This document shows positions 23,778 through 33,336 of a stretch of 46,724 nucleotides of DNA, one piece after another. The position numbers were made by a program, and so were the translations under genes. The stretch comes from Desulfobacterales bacterium (GTDB lineage: Bacteria > Desulfobacterota > Desulfobulbia > Desulfobulbales > BM004). How positions within the stretch are numbered: position 1 is the first letter of the stretch; each line of letters opens with the position of its first letter. Below the pieces are notes generated by a model. The model searched no databases. It had not been told where the DNA came from and was given only the letters and a program-made list of their open reading frames with translations. The DNA lies in NCBI GenBank assembly GCA_021647905.1, contig JAKITW010000013.1, forward strand, positions 1 to 46,724, read 5' to 3'.

Positions 23778-26465
23778 TTAACGGCTTATCTCGCCAAGCC
23801 GGGCCAGACTCTCTTTGATCTTGGCCAGTTTGGCTTGAAACTGTTCCTGTTTTTCCTTTTCCTTGGCCACGATATCCGCCGGGGCATTGGCCAGGAATTT
23901 TTCATTATTGAGTTTAGCGGTCACCTTTTTGGCCAGGGTCTCGACCTTGCCCTTTTCCCTGGCCAGCTTGGCCAGTTCCTGCTCGATATCCACCAGCCCT
24001 TCCAGGGCCACGAATATCTCGATATCGTTATAGATATAGGAGGCGGCCCCCCTGGGACGGCTCCCTTGGCTTAACAGATCGAGATGTTCGGTCCTGGTCA
24101 TCTCCAGGATGGCGGAGAGGTTGGCCCTGATTACCGCCCCCTGGTCCGGGTCCGGGCAGATCACCCCGGCCCTGATCCGGGCCGAGGGATGGATCCCGGA
24201 CTCGCTCCGGATATTGCGCAAGCCGGTGATCACCCCCATCAGCAGTTCCATGGCCTCTTCAGCGGCCGGCGCCTCCCGTTCCGGCCGCACCACCGGAAAG
24301 GGCGCCACCATGATGCTCGTGCGCTCCCCGGGCAGGGCATGCCAGATCTCCTCGGTGACAAAGGGGGTCATCGGGTGCATGATGGTGAGAATTTCCTCCA
24401 GCACGGTCAACAGGACTGCCCGGCCGACGGCCCTGGCCCCGGGATCATCGCCATAGAGATCGGGCTTGATCCATTCCAGGTACCAGTCGCAGAACTCATG
24501 CCAGACAAACTGGTAGGCGCTGTGGGCCGCGTCGTTGAACCGGAAGTCGTCCAGCCCCTTGCGCACCTCGGCCACGGTCCGGTTCAACCGGCTCAGGATC
24601 CACTGATGGGGCAGGGACAGTTCTCCCGGCTTTGCGGCTGCCGAGGTATCGTTGTCCTCCAGGTGCAACAAGGCAAAACGGGCCGCGTTCCAGATCTTGT
24701 TGATAAAGTGACGGTAGCCCTTGATCCGGGCCTCGGACAGCCGCACGTCGCGGCCCTGGGCGGCAAAGGCCGCCATGGTGAAACGCAGCGCATCGGTGCC
24801 GTACCGGTCCATCAGCAGGAGCGGGTCCATCACATTGCCCTTGGACTTGCTCATCTTCCGGCCCTGGGCGTCCCGGACCAGGGCATGGAGGTAGACGTCC
24901 TTGAAAGGGGCCTGGCCCATGAAATGGATACCCATCATCATCATCCGCGCCACCCAGAAGAAGAGGATATCAAAGCTGGTGATCAACACCGAGGTGGGAT
25001 AGAAGATGTCCAGTTCCCGGGTCGAGTCGGGCCAGCCCAGGGTGGAGAAGGGCCACAGGGCCGAGCTGAACCAGGTGTCGAGCACGTCGGTCTCCTGGAC
25101 CAGTTGGGTTGAGCCGCATTGGGGACAGGTATCCGGATCAACGCTGCTGACGATCAACTCACCGCAGTCGCCGCAGGTCCAGGCCGGGATCTGGTGGCCC
25201 CACCAGATCTGGCGGGAGATGCACCAGTCGCGGATATTGTACATCCAGTCATAGTAGGTGTTTTCCCAGGTCCTGGGATGAATCCGGGTATGCCCCTCCT
25301 TGACCGCGGCGATCGCCTTTTCAGCCAGGGGCTTGACCGACACGAACCACTGCTTGGACAGGGTCGGCTCGACCACGGTCTGGCACCGGTAGCAGTGCCC
25401 CACCCCGTGCTGGTACTCTTCCACCTTTTCCAGCAACCCCTGCTCCTCAAGGGCCGCTACCACCTCTTTCCGGCAGGCGAACCGTTCCAGGCCGGCATAG
25501 GCCCCGGCCGCCTCGTTCATCACCCCGTTATCATCCATCACCCTGAGGGCGGGCAGGTCATGGCGGCGGGCTATCTCGAAATCGTTGAGATCATGGGCCG
25601 GGGTCACCTTGAGGGCCCCGGTACCGAACTCCCGCTCCACATGGGTATCAAAGACAATGGGGATCTGCCGGCCGGTCAGGGGCAGGCGCACCGCCTTTTC
25701 CGGCAGTGAGTTATAACGTTCGTCCGAGGGATGCACCGCCACCGCGGTATCGCCGAGCATGGTCTCGGGCCTGGTGGTGGCCACCACCAGATAACCGTTG
25801 CCAATGGTATAGGGATAGCGGATATGGTAGAGCTTGCCCTCGGTGGGCTCGTGCTCCACCTCCAGATCGGCCAGGGCGGTGCGGCAGCGGGGGCACCAGT
25901 TGATGATGTAGTCGCCCCGGTAGATGAGCCCCTGGTCATAGAGCCGGGTAAAGACCTCGCGCACCGCCCGGGAGAGCCCCTCGTCCATGGTGAACCGTTC
26001 CCGCTCCCAGTCGCAGGAGCAGCCCAGCCGCTTGAGCTGGTTGATGATCCGGCCGCCGGACTCCTCCTTCCATTGCCAGACCCGCTCGATGAATTTACGC
26101 CGGCCGAGGTCCTGGCGGCTGGTCTTTTCCAGGGCCAGCTGCCGCTCGACCACGTTCTGGGTGGCAATGCCGGCATGGTCGGTGCCCGGCAGCCAGAGGG
26201 TATTGAACCCATCCATCCGTTTATAGCGGACCAGGATGTCCTGCAGGGTATTGTTCAGGGCATGGCCGACATGAAGGACCCCGGTGACATTGGGCGGCGG
26301 GATGACGATGGAAAAGGCCTGCTTGCCTTGATCCATGGTGCCGCGGAAATGTTTCTCCCGGTTCCAGTACTCGTACCACTTCTTTTCCACGGCCTGAAAC
26401 TCATAGGCCTTGGCAAGCTTGGCCTCTGGTTGCGAGGCCGGTCGGCTATCGGTTGAGGATTTCAT
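23778..26465 (-). CDS. valS: Valyl-tRNA synthetase
   Basis: Class I synthetase charging tRNA-Val; 895 aa. The HIGH-type motif is in PPPNVTGVLHVGHALNN and KMSKS in GRKMSKSKGNVMDP. The editing (CP1) domain lies between, with TTRPETMLGDTAVAVHP. A zinc-like pair CGDCGEL / CPQCGS is present near the middle. The C-terminal coiled-coil arm (LAREKGKVETLAKKVTAK...) is typical of ValRS. The start is 23 bases from copy 4 of the inverted-repeat element; no strong ribosome site is seen. nadC follows. Confidence 0.98.
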   Translation of the reverse strand: MKSSTDSRPASQPEAKLAKAYEFQAVEKKWYEYWNREKHFRGTMDQGKQAFSIVIPPPNVTGVLHVGHALNNTLQDILVRYKRMDGFNTLWLPGTDHAGIATQNVVERQLALEKTSRQDLGRRKFIERVWQWKEESGGRIINQLKRLGCSCDWERERFTMDEGLSRAVREVFTRLYDQGLIYRGDYIINWCPRCRTALADLEVEHEPTEGKLYHIRYPYTIGNGYLVVATTRPETMLGDTAVAVHPSDERYNSLPEKAVRLPLTGRQIPIVFDTHVEREFGTGALKVTPAHDLNDFEIARRHDLPALRVMDDNGVMNEAAGAYAGLERFACRKEVVAALEEQGLLEKVEEYQHGVGHCYRCQTVVEPTLSKQWFVSVKPLAEKAIAAVKEGHTRIHPRTWENTYYDWMYNIRDWCISRQIWWGHQIPAWTCGDCGELIVSSVDPDTCPQCGSTQLVQETDVLDTWFSSALWPFSTLGWPDSTRELDIFYPTSVLITSFDILFFWVARMMMMGIHFMGQAPFKDVYLHALVRDAQGRKMSKSKGNVMDPLLLMDRYGTDALRFTMAAFAAQGRDVRLSEARIKGYRHFINKIWNAARFALLHLEDNDTSAAAKPGELSLPHQWILSRLNRTVAEVRKGLDDFRFNDAAHSAYQFVWHEFCDWYLEWIKPDLYGDDPGARAVGRAVLLTVLEEILTIMHPMTPFVTEEIWHALPGERTSIMVAPFPVVRPEREAPAAEEAMELLMGVITGLRNIRSESGIHPSARIRAGVICPDPDQGAVIRANLSAILEMTRTEHLDLLSQGSRPRGAASYIYNDIEIFVALEGLVDIEQELAKLAREKGKVETLAKKVTAKLNNEKFLANAPADIVAKEKEKQEQFQAKLAKIKESLARLGEISR

Positions 26466-26487
26466 TATTTTGTTTTGTACTCTTTTT

Positions 26488-26589
26488 GTCGGTCTCGCAA
26501 CAACCCGCGAGACGGACGTGTGTCATGTTATAGCTTGTTGATTTTATTAGGTGGCATTTGAAACATTTTTGATTGTTACGAGTCCATCC
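26488..26589 (+). repeat. ~101-bp inverted-repeat element, copy 4
   Basis: Left end GTCGGTCTCGCAACAACCCG, then GCGAGACGGACGTGTGTCAT and GGTGGCATTTGAAACATTTT; right end GATTGTTACGAGTCCATC. The short internal hairpin (GTCTCGC / GCGAGAC) is intact. The left end is 23 bases from the valS start codon (opposite strand), and the right end points to the dgt 3' end. Confidence 0.86.
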
Positions 26590-26631
26590 TTTTTCATTAA
26601 ATGGAAGTTGCTGTCGCTGCCCGGCGGGATC

Positions 26632-27666
26632 TCACAATACACTCCACGGCTTGGGCAGAAATATGTTGGCATAAAGATCCAGGGCATAGCGGTCGGTCAT
26701 CCCGGCAATGAAATCACAGACCCGGCGGTGATCAGCCCCGGTGCCCGCAGCTTCCTCCCCGGGCACCCCGTTTTCAAGAAAATAGGCATAGAGTTCCCGG
26801 ATCACCTTCTCGGCCTTGATAAAATCGTCATGTACTTTGTTGGTATCATAGACGTTATCATACAAGAAACTGCGCAGATCAGTGATTGCGGCGAGCACCG
26901 CCGGGGTCATTGTCAACCGTTTCCCGTTGTTCTCCAGGGTCCTGGAGATAATATCCTTGACCATGGTGCCGATCCGCTGGGAGTTGGTCTGTCCCAACCT
27001 GGAGACAATGTCCCTGGGCAGTTGTTCCTTGCGGATCACCCCGGCCCGGAGGGCATCGTCAAGATCATGATTCACATAGGCGATGATATCCGCCACCCGG
27101 ACCACCCGGCCTTCCATGGTCCCGGGCAGTTCGGATATGTCCGAAGGCAGGATATCTTTTCTGCCCTTGGAATGCTTGAGGATCCCGTCCCGGACCTCGT
27201 GGGTGAGATTGAGCCCTTGCCCCTTTTTTTCCAGGATATCCACCACCCGGAGACTCTGCTCGTAATGGCGGAAACCGCCGGGGAAGAGTTCGTTGAGCAC
27301 TGATTCGCCGGCATGGCCGAAGGGGGTATGACCCAGGTCGTGCCCCAGGGCGATGGCCTCGGTCAGATGGCCGTTCAGGCGCAGGGCCCCGGCCACGGTC
27401 CGGGCGATCTGGGAGACCTCGAGTACATGGGTGAGCCGGGTGCGGTAATGGTCCCCGGTGGGAGCGAGAAAGACCTGGGTCTTGTGCTTCAGCCGGCGAA
27501 AGGTCTTGGAATGGATGATCCGGTCCCGGTCCCGCTGAAAGGCCACCCGGATATCGCATTCCCTCTCCGGCCGCTGCCGGCCCCGGGATCTGCTGCTCAA
27601 GCAGGCGTAGGGGGAAAGGATCTCCGCCTCGCGCTGCTCCATTTTTTCACGTAATGTTCCGGACAT
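26632..27666 (-). CDS. dgt: dGTPase-like dNTP triphosphohydrolase (HD domain)
   Basis: Hydrolyses dNTPs to the nucleoside and triphosphate; the 344-aa form is the shorter, Dgt-like class. FQRDRDRIIHSKTFRRLKHK is the family start. The HD metal site is formed by RLTHVLEVSQ (H) and IALGHDLGHTPFGHAGE (HD). VRVADIIAYVNHDLDDAL adds the final metal-binding aspartate region. It is preceded by 236 non-coding bases and follows the corC-lnt-prfB-glcF-like set in the same direction. Exact dNTP specificity is not readable from sequence. Confidence 0.93.
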   Translation of the reverse strand: MSGTLREKMEQREAEILSPYACLSSRSRGRQRPERECDIRVAFQRDRDRIIHSKTFRRLKHKTQVFLAPTGDHYRTRLTHVLEVSQIARTVAGALRLNGHLTEAIALGHDLGHTPFGHAGESVLNELFPGGFRHYEQSLRVVDILEKKGQGLNLTHEVRDGILKHSKGRKDILPSDISELPGTMEGRVVRVADIIAYVNHDLDDALRAGVIRKEQLPRDIVSRLGQTNSQRIGTMVKDIISRTLENNGKRLTMTPAVLAAITDLRSFLYDNVYDTNKVHDDFIKAEKVIRELYAYFLENGVPGEEAAGTGADHRRVCDFIAGMTDRYALDLYANIFLPKPWSVL

Positions 27667-27902
27667 TTTTTTTCATTCGACAAGGCGAGCTATCCCACCA
27701 GACAGATCTTAACGTAAACATTCAGTAAACCCCCTCCTGTCGGGAAAGGGGTCTTCTTCTACCAACGGCCGCTCCATTAAAAAGGGCCGGCTGTTCATAA
27801 ACAGGCTATCAAACCGGTAAACGCTATCTTTTATCACCGGCGGGCGGTAAGAACAAGAGTTTTTCCTGTTGCGCGACCATCATGCCCGTTTGCCGAAGGG
27901 CA

Positions 27903-29126
27903 TCAAACCGTTGCCAGCAGCCGGTCAAGGAACAGGGCAAGATGCTCGGCCCGGGCCGGGTTTCCCCGGGCGGCAAGCCCCTGTCGCCACTGGAGCAGGC
28001 AGCCGGAACAGGTGGTGACCACGGTCTCGACGGCAAGGGAAGAAAATTCCGCCAGCAGCTGCTCCCGGATCGCCAGCGACATGCCCGGATGGGCCAGCTG
28101 AAAAAGCCCGCCCTGACCGCAGCATCGGGGGCCGTCCGGCAACTCGACCAGCTTGACTTCCGGCAACCGGGCCAGGAGCTGCCGGGGCGGGTCAATGATC
28201 CGGTGGTGAAAACGGAGATGACAGGGATCGTGGTACAGGACCTGGCAACGGGTCCCTGGCATTGCGGCCCGCTTGTCCGGCCCCGGGTTGAGATTATCGA
28301 GAAAATAGGTGGAAAACTCCCGCAGCCGGACCGCAAAGGCCGCGGCCCGGCCGCGCCACTGGTCATCGTCGGCAAGCAGTTCCGGGTAAAAGGCCAGGTG
28401 ACTGTAACAGGAACCGCAGGAGGTGAGAATCAGCTGGTCGTTATCCGCAAAGGCGGCGATATTCTTCCGGGCCAATTGCCGGGCCTCTTCCAGATTGCCG
28501 CCGGCCATGGCGGCCAGGCCGCAGCAGGTCTGGGCCGCGGGCGCTGATGGGGCAGCCCGGCCGCACCGGCTGAGCAGGCGGTCAACGGCCCGGCCGATCT
28601 CCGGCTGGAGATAATTGGCATGGCAGCCGACGAAATAGCCGACCCCGGCATCGGCAGGCCTGTCCCCGCTGGTGCGGGCCCGGTCCGGATCATCGATATA
28701 GCTGACATCGGCCGGGTGCGGCAGCCCGGCCGGATCCAGCGCGGCCAGCCGGAGCCGCAACCCGCTCTCAACGGGCAGAATCCGGGCCAATATCGTCTTG
28801 GCCACGGTTATTCCGCCGAGTAATCCGGGCGATACCATGGCCCGGCGGGCAATGAAGTTAACAAAAGAGCGACCGGAGATGGCGGCGAACCCGGCCCGGG
28901 CAGCGATAATCCGGCCCGGGGTATCCACCTCCCGGGGACAGACGTCGCGACAGGCGCCGCAGAGAAGGCACTTGGAAAATATCTCGGTAAAGAGCCGGGT
29001 CCGCCGCTCCGGCGGCAGGACGTCAAGGAGCTGGTTCCGGCCCCGGGCGCTGAAGGTCTCCCGGCCGGTGACCCGGTACACCGGACAGACCGGCACACAG
29101 GCCCCGCATTTGACACAGTCGTTCAC
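27903..29126 (-). CDS. Two-[4Fe-4S] protein with paired CCG domains (GlcF/HdrD/GlpC-like)
   Basis: 407 aa. Two ferredoxin-type clusters open the protein: CVKCGACVPVCP (residues 4-15) and CLLCGACRDVCP (~53-64). Two cysteine-rich CCG domains follow, marked by TCCGLAAMAGG and, later, HDPCHLRFH plus RCCGQGGLF. This is the architecture of the glycolate/lactate oxidase iron-sulfur subunit and HdrD. Such subunits pass electrons from a flavoprotein to a carrier in or at the membrane. No flavin partner is adjacent, so the substrate is unknown. It starts 21 bases after the prfB stop and is probably in that transcript. Confidence 0.88.
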   Translation of the reverse strand: MNDCVKCGACVPVCPVYRVTGRETFSARGRNQLLDVLPPERRTRLFTEIFSKCLLCGACRDVCPREVDTPGRIIAARAGFAAISGRSFVNFIARRAMVSPGLLGGITVAKTILARILPVESGLRLRLAALDPAGLPHPADVSYIDDPDRARTSGDRPADAGVGYFVGCHANYLQPEIGRAVDRLLSRCGRAAPSAPAAQTCCGLAAMAGGNLEEARQLARKNIAAFADNDQLILTSCGSCYSHLAFYPELLADDDQWRGRAAAFAVRLREFSTYFLDNLNPGPDKRAAMPGTRCQVLYHDPCHLRFHHRIIDPPRQLLARLPEVKLVELPDGPRCCGQGGLFQLAHPGMSLAIREQLLAEFSSLAVETVVTTCSGCLLQWRQGLAARGNPARAEHLALFLDRLLATV

Positions 29127-29147
29127 GCAGTTACCTTGCCGCTGGTG

Positions 29148-30261
29148 CTAGGTCGAGGAGCCGGGTGCGCCGTTCCGGAGGAGATAGGCCTTGATAAACG
29201 GATCAAGGGCCCCGTCGAGCACCGCATCCACATTGCCCACCTCATGGCCGGTCCGGTGGTCCTTGATCATCCGGTAGGGCTGAAGCACATAGGAACGGAT
29301 CTGGCTGCCCCAGCCGATCTCCTTCTTGTCGCCGTGCAGTTCCTGCCGCTGCTCGGTCTGCAGGTCCCGCTCCCGTTCATAGAGCCGGGCCCGGAGCATC
29401 TTCATCGCCATGTCCTTATTGCGATGCTGGGACCGCTCGTTCTGGCACTGGACCACGATATTGGTGGGCAGGTGGGTGATCCGCACCGCGGAGCTTGTCT
29501 TATTGACGTGCTGGCCGCCGGCGCCGCTGGCCCGGTAGGTGTCGATCCGCAGGTCCTTGTCGTTTATCTCCACCTCAATGGCATCATCCAGTTCCGGGAA
29601 GATAAATACCGAGGCAAAGGAGGTGTGGCGGCGGCCCCCGGTATCAAAGGGCGAGATCCGGACCAACCGGTGGATTCCCATCTCGGAACGGAGATAGCCA
29701 TAGGCGTAATGGCCCTTGACCAGGACGGTGACGCTCTTGATCCCGGCCTCGTCTCCGGCCAGATAATCGAGAATATCAGTGCTAAACCCCTTTTCCTCGG
29801 CCCAGCGGAGATACATCCTGAGCAACATCTCCACCCAGTCCTGGGCCTCGGTGCCGCCGGCCCCGGCATGGATGGTCAGAATGGCGTTGCCAGCGTCATG
29901 CTCGCCCTGGAACATGCACTCAAGCTCCATCACCGCCATCTTGTCCGCCAGCCGGTTCAGGGCCTGCTCAGCCTCCTGTTCAGCCTCCGGGTCCGCCTCC
30001 TCCTCGGCCAGGTCAAGCATCACCCCGGTCTCCTCCCAGGTGGCGGCGAGGTCCTTCCAGACATTGACATTTTCCAGGATGCGGCCATGCTCCATCTGCA
30101 CCTTGCGGGCTGCCGCGCCATTGTTCCAGAAATTCGGGGCCGCCAGCATGTGTTCCAGTTGGGCCAGCCGCTCCTGCTTTTTTTCTACATCAAAGATACA
30201 CCTGTAAGGCAAGGAGCCGGTCTTTCAAATCCTGTAGTTTCTGTCTCAGTTCCGCTGACAT
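29148..30261 (-). CDS. prfB: Peptide chain release factor 2, expressed by +1 programmed frameshift
   Basis: RF2 reads UGA and UAA stops. The first frame starts at ATG 30261 (MSAELRQKLQDLKDRLLALQ) and meets an in-frame TGA at 30190-30192 in CTT-TGA. A CAGGTG anti-SD site lies just upstream, as in the classical RF2 autoregulatory slip. A +1 shift on CTTT continues into DVEKKQERLAQLEHML and on to 29148, giving ~370 aa, the usual length. The RF2 stop-recognition SPF is in RISPFDTGG, and the catalytic GGQ in SGAGGQHVNKTSS. A start at 30212 in the second frame alone would be a mis-annotation. lnt lies just upstream. Confidence 0.95.
30188..30205 (-). promoter_or_regulatory. prfB +1 frameshift site
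   Basis: Reading minus: CAGGTG-TAT-CTT-TGA-T. The stop is the UGA that RF2 itself decodes, with the internal SD-like AGGTG three bases ahead of the slippery codon. Confidence 0.93.
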
Positions 30262-30316
30262 GATCGTTCCACTCCCTGAAGATAAGCTGTAAAAACAACG
30301 TTTTTTAGATAGTTAA

Positions 30317-31927
30317 TCAACACCCGTTTGAGCCGTCCCGGCGGTGCCGGGCAAATCCCGTGCCCGCACCCAGCAGCACCACGCCCGCACAGAGCCAGAC
30401 GAACCAGGGTCCATGTCTTACGTAGAAGGTCTTTTCATCCAGCAAGGGGAGCGCGGCCGTGAGATAACAGGGTTCGAACAACGGCGAGGTGGCGGTCAAC
30501 CGGCCCAGCGGGTCCACGAAGCCGCTCACGCCCGTATTGGCCGCCCGGGCCAGGCTCCGTCTGGTCTCTATCGCCCGGAACACCGCATTGGAAAGGTGCT
30601 GCCACGGTGCGCCGGACCGGCCGTACCAGGCATCGTTGGTCTGGTTGACCAGCAGGGTGGCCCCTTGCCGGGCCCAGGCCCGGGCAAGCTCCGGGAAAAT
30701 ACTTTCAAAACAGATTAATACCCCAATCCGGGCCTTCTGACAAGAGAGAGGTGGCCTGGCCGCGCCCGGAGTAAAGTCGCCCACCGACTCCACCAGGGCC
30801 CTGGGCAGGGGGAGATAACGGCGCAAGGGCATGTACTCGCCAAAGGGCACCAGGTGCTGCTTGTCGTAGCGGCCGCTGCTCTTGCCTTGCGGGTCAAGGA
30901 GCAGTGAACTGTTGAAATAGTGGACCTCGCCGGTTGCGGAGGTCTGAAAATAGGGGGTCCCGGTGAGCAGCCAGAGCTGATTGCGTTTAACGAAATCCCG
31001 GCACAGTTCGCCAAAGAGCGGGCTGGTCCGGGGATAAAAGGGCAGCGCGGTCTCCGGCCAGATAAGCAGGGTGTCCGGGTTACCCGTTTCCGCCAGGGCC
31101 TGTTGGGACAGATCCGTATAAATCTCCAGGGTCCGGCGCTGCATCAACGGGTTCCATTTCCGCTCCTGGGGGATATTGCCCTGGACCACGGCCACCTCCA
31201 GGGTCGGGGCCGTGGCAACCACCGCAGCCACCTGGGCACTGCGTAGCCCGTTGTAGAACAGGGCTCCGGCCAGCAGGGCCACGGCCGCGACCAGGGTAGC
31301 CTGGTTCCGCATGGACCGGCACGCCGCGGATTCCGCGCCGGCCGACCGGGGCAGAAAAACCAGAAAAAGCTGAAAAATAAGGCAATTGACCAGGACAATG
31401 AGAAAGGTGACCCCGTAATGACCGGTGAGATCGGCAACCTGGATCAATCCCGGCACCCGGTACTGGGTATAGGCCAGGTCCTGCCAGGGGAACCCGGAAA
31501 AGAGACGGCCGCGGAGAAAATCAAGGACCACCCACAACCATGGCCCTATCCAGAGAAGGGGCAGGTTCCGGCGTTGCCCCCAGGCAACGATTGCGGCAAA
31601 GACGGCAAAATAACCGGCCATGTAGGCGGCGAGCAGAAAAAGGGCGGCCAGGGAAAGCCACCAGGGCAGGTTGCCGTACCGGCCCAGGGCGATGACTACC
31701 CAGGAGAGCAGTACAATGTAGTAGAGTAAGCCGGCAACAAAGCCCAGGCCGGCGGCCCGGACGGGCGACCGGGAACGGATCGCCAGCAGGAGGGGCACCA
31801 GACCGATCCAGGCCAGGGGCCAGAGATCCCCCAGCCCGGGCGCGGCCAGGACAAGGAGCAGACTGCTCACCAGGGCCAGGGCCACCCTGCTGCGATTATG
31901 GCGGAATAAAGGGGCCGGGGTTGTCAT
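30317..31927 (-). CDS. lnt: Apolipoprotein N-acyltransferase
   Basis: Adds the third acyl chain to the N-terminal cysteine of lipoproteins at the inner membrane. 536 aa. At least six membrane helices (residues ~13-220) begin VALALVSSLLLVLAAPGLG. The nitrilase-like periplasmic domain (~245-500) has the triad: E in IWPETALPFYP, K in YDKQHLVPFGEYMP, C in IGVLICFESIFPE. A last membrane helix is near the end (WFVWLCAGVVLLGAG). The final residues (RRDGSNGC) come from a GTTTGAGCC-like repeat at the stop. It follows corC by 44 bases, a common pairing. Confidence 0.96.
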   Translation of the reverse strand: MTTPAPLFRHNRSRVALALVSSLLLVLAAPGLGDLWPLAWIGLVPLLLAIRSRSPVRAAGLGFVAGLLYYIVLLSWVVIALGRYGNLPWWLSLAALFLLAAYMAGYFAVFAAIVAWGQRRNLPLLWIGPWLWVVLDFLRGRLFSGFPWQDLAYTQYRVPGLIQVADLTGHYGVTFLIVLVNCLIFQLFLVFLPRSAGAESAACRSMRNQATLVAAVALLAGALFYNGLRSAQVAAVVATAPTLEVAVVQGNIPQERKWNPLMQRRTLEIYTDLSQQALAETGNPDTLLIWPETALPFYPRTSPLFGELCRDFVKRNQLWLLTGTPYFQTSATGEVHYFNSSLLLDPQGKSSGRYDKQHLVPFGEYMPLRRYLPLPRALVESVGDFTPGAARPPLSCQKARIGVLICFESIFPELARAWARQGATLLVNQTNDAWYGRSGAPWQHLSNAVFRAIETRRSLARAANTGVSGFVDPLGRLTATSPLFEPCYLTAALPLLDEKTFYVRHGPWFVWLCAGVVLLGAGTGFARHRRDGSNGC

Positions 31928-31971
31928 GGGGGACTGGGGGGCAAAGAGGTCAGGGGCAAGAAAAAAAGCAG

Positions 31972-32835
31972 CTATGGTTTCCTGCTTATTTTCACGGTCC
32001 TGATATGCCGTTTGGTGGCCGAGGTCACCTTGAAAACCAGGGGGCCGATCTCCACCACCTCGCCCTTGACCGGCACCCGGCCCAGCTGGTGGGTGATCAG
32101 GCCGCCCACTGATTCGTAGGGCCCTTGCGGGAGGCTGACCTTGAAGAACTCTTCCACCTCCTCGATATCCACCTTGGCGTAGAGCAGGAGAGAACCATCG
32201 GCAAGCTCCTGGCCGGTCCTTTGGTCCTTGTCATACTCGTCGTCGATCTCGCCCACCAGTTCCTCAAGCACGTCCTCCAGGGTGATCAATCCACGGACAG
32301 CGCCGAACTCATCGACCACTATGGCCATGTGGATCTTCCGGGTCTGAAAATCCTTGAGCAGATCAACGATCCGGGCGGTCTCGGACACAAAATAGGCCGG
32401 CTTCACCAGGTCGCGCAGATCCGGGCGGTTCTCGCCCGGGCACATGCAGGCCAGCAGATCCTTGGCATGGAGTATCCCGATGATCTCATCGAGTTCCCCG
32501 CCATATACCGGGATCCGGGTGAACCCCTGGTCCGTGATCAACTGGATCACCTCGGGGATCGATTTCGACACATCCACGCTGGCGATCTCGGAGCGGGGAG
32601 TCATGATCTCGTGGACCAGGGTGTCCCTGAACTCAAAGATACTGTTGATCATCCGGCCTTCCCGGCTGGTGATCAACCCCTGTTCCTCACCCTCTTCCAG
32701 GAGTTCCTGGATCTCCTGTTCCAGGTCTTCGGTGGTGTCCGGGGCGCGGCTTAAACCGATAAAATCCAGAAATTGGTTAAAGAGATGTTTTCTTTCCGAG
32801 GGGCGGGACGGGTCGGGGGGAGGGTCTTTATCCAT
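31972..32835 (-). CDS. CBS-domain CorC/HlyC family protein
   Basis: 287 aa from ATG 32835; the frame is open to 32934, but the extra 33 residues have no family likeness and the usual length is ~290. REGRMINSIFEFRDTLVHEI, then MTPRSEIASVD, marks the first CBS. The second CBS includes KIHMAIVVDEFGAVRGLITL, then EDVLEELVGEIDDEYD. The CorC_HlyC domain (~210-285) ends GPLVFKVTSATKRHIRTVKI. The E. coli relative YbeX/CorC is linked to Mg2+/Co2+ efflux and ribosome metabolism and sits next to lnt there too. A membrane DUF21 domain is absent. Confidence 0.92.
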   Translation of the reverse strand: MDKDPPPDPSRPSERKHLFNQFLDFIGLSRAPDTTEDLEQEIQELLEEGEEQGLITSREGRMINSIFEFRDTLVHEIMTPRSEIASVDVSKSIPEVIQLITDQGFTRIPVYGGELDEIIGILHAKDLLACMCPGENRPDLRDLVKPAYFVSETARIVDLLKDFQTRKIHMAIVVDEFGAVRGLITLEDVLEELVGEIDDEYDKDQRTGQELADGSLLLYAKVDIEEVEEFFKVSLPQGPYESVGGLITHQLGRVPVKGEVVEIGPLVFKVTSATKRHIRTVKISRKP

Positions 32836-33336
32836 AAGATGTTGATGCCGCGATGTTGTACTCAAATCCACCAGGCGCAACAGCATGGAGGAATCCGATT
32901 TTTTCGTTACTGCGGGTAGAGTTACAAAATTCATGGGTAGGGGAAAACAGGGCCGATGTCAAGAAAAAAATTGACGGCCGGCCGGGAAACAGGTATAGAA
33001 ACGCCTCAACCTAAGGGGGTATCATAAACCACCGGCCGGGCCGTCCCCTTGGCAAAGAAGGGACGGAAAGCACAACAACACACCGTACCCCACACAATTT
33101 TTCACACACCGAACAAGGGGATGAACGGTTGTCAACCCACTGATATTCATCCCCTTTCGTTGTCTCCGGGACTGGAGACAAGAGACAATTCCCTTTTCTA
33201 ATTGCGCCGGGCTGATTATAATCCCGGAGTTCAAGTAAAGAAGACGGCAGGCATGCCCACCCGCATCCGTGCGGCAGGGCCCTGGCGAAACAGTCTCCCC
33301 TGGCGGGCGACTTTATTGGCACGAGGACTACGCCCC
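32836..33336. other. Intergenic region between corC and the carboxylase operon, with three stem-loops
   Basis: Holds no credible ORF. Three stem-loops lie in tandem. The first is CCGTCCCCTT / AAGGGACGG (33041-33066, one bulged C). The second is a perfect 11-bp AAGGGGATGAA / TTCATCCCCTT (33115-33156, 20-base loop). The third is a perfect 8-bp TTGTCTCC / GGAGACAA (33160-33181, 6-base loop). A TATAAT at 33217-33222 with a poor -35 may be the carboxylase operon promoter. If so, the hairpins are upstream of the start site and more likely operators, or part of the corC transcript side. Confidence 0.6.
33217..33222 (+). promoter_or_regulatory. Candidate -10 box of the carboxylase operon
   Basis: A perfect TATAAT about 115 bases before the chosen TTG start. 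No convincing -35 is seen, so activator dependence is possible. Confidence 0.4.

Noticed and set aside
24084-25112. 342-codon plus-strand ORF inside valS
   Set aside because: Shadow of valS; low-complexity Gly/His/Pro translation.
29148-30212. prfB beginning at TTG 30212 (MPYRCIFDVE)
   Set aside because: This start lies past the frameshift site and would drop the normal N-terminus; the ATG at 30261 with +1 slip fits RF2.
29136-30263. 375-codon plus-strand ORF over prfB
   Set aside because: Antisense of a protein with intact SPF and GGQ motifs.
33011-33322. 103-codon minus-strand ORF upstream of the carboxylase operon
   Set aside because: Covers the stem-loop region, has no family likeness and begins inside the region preceding another gene on the opposite strand.
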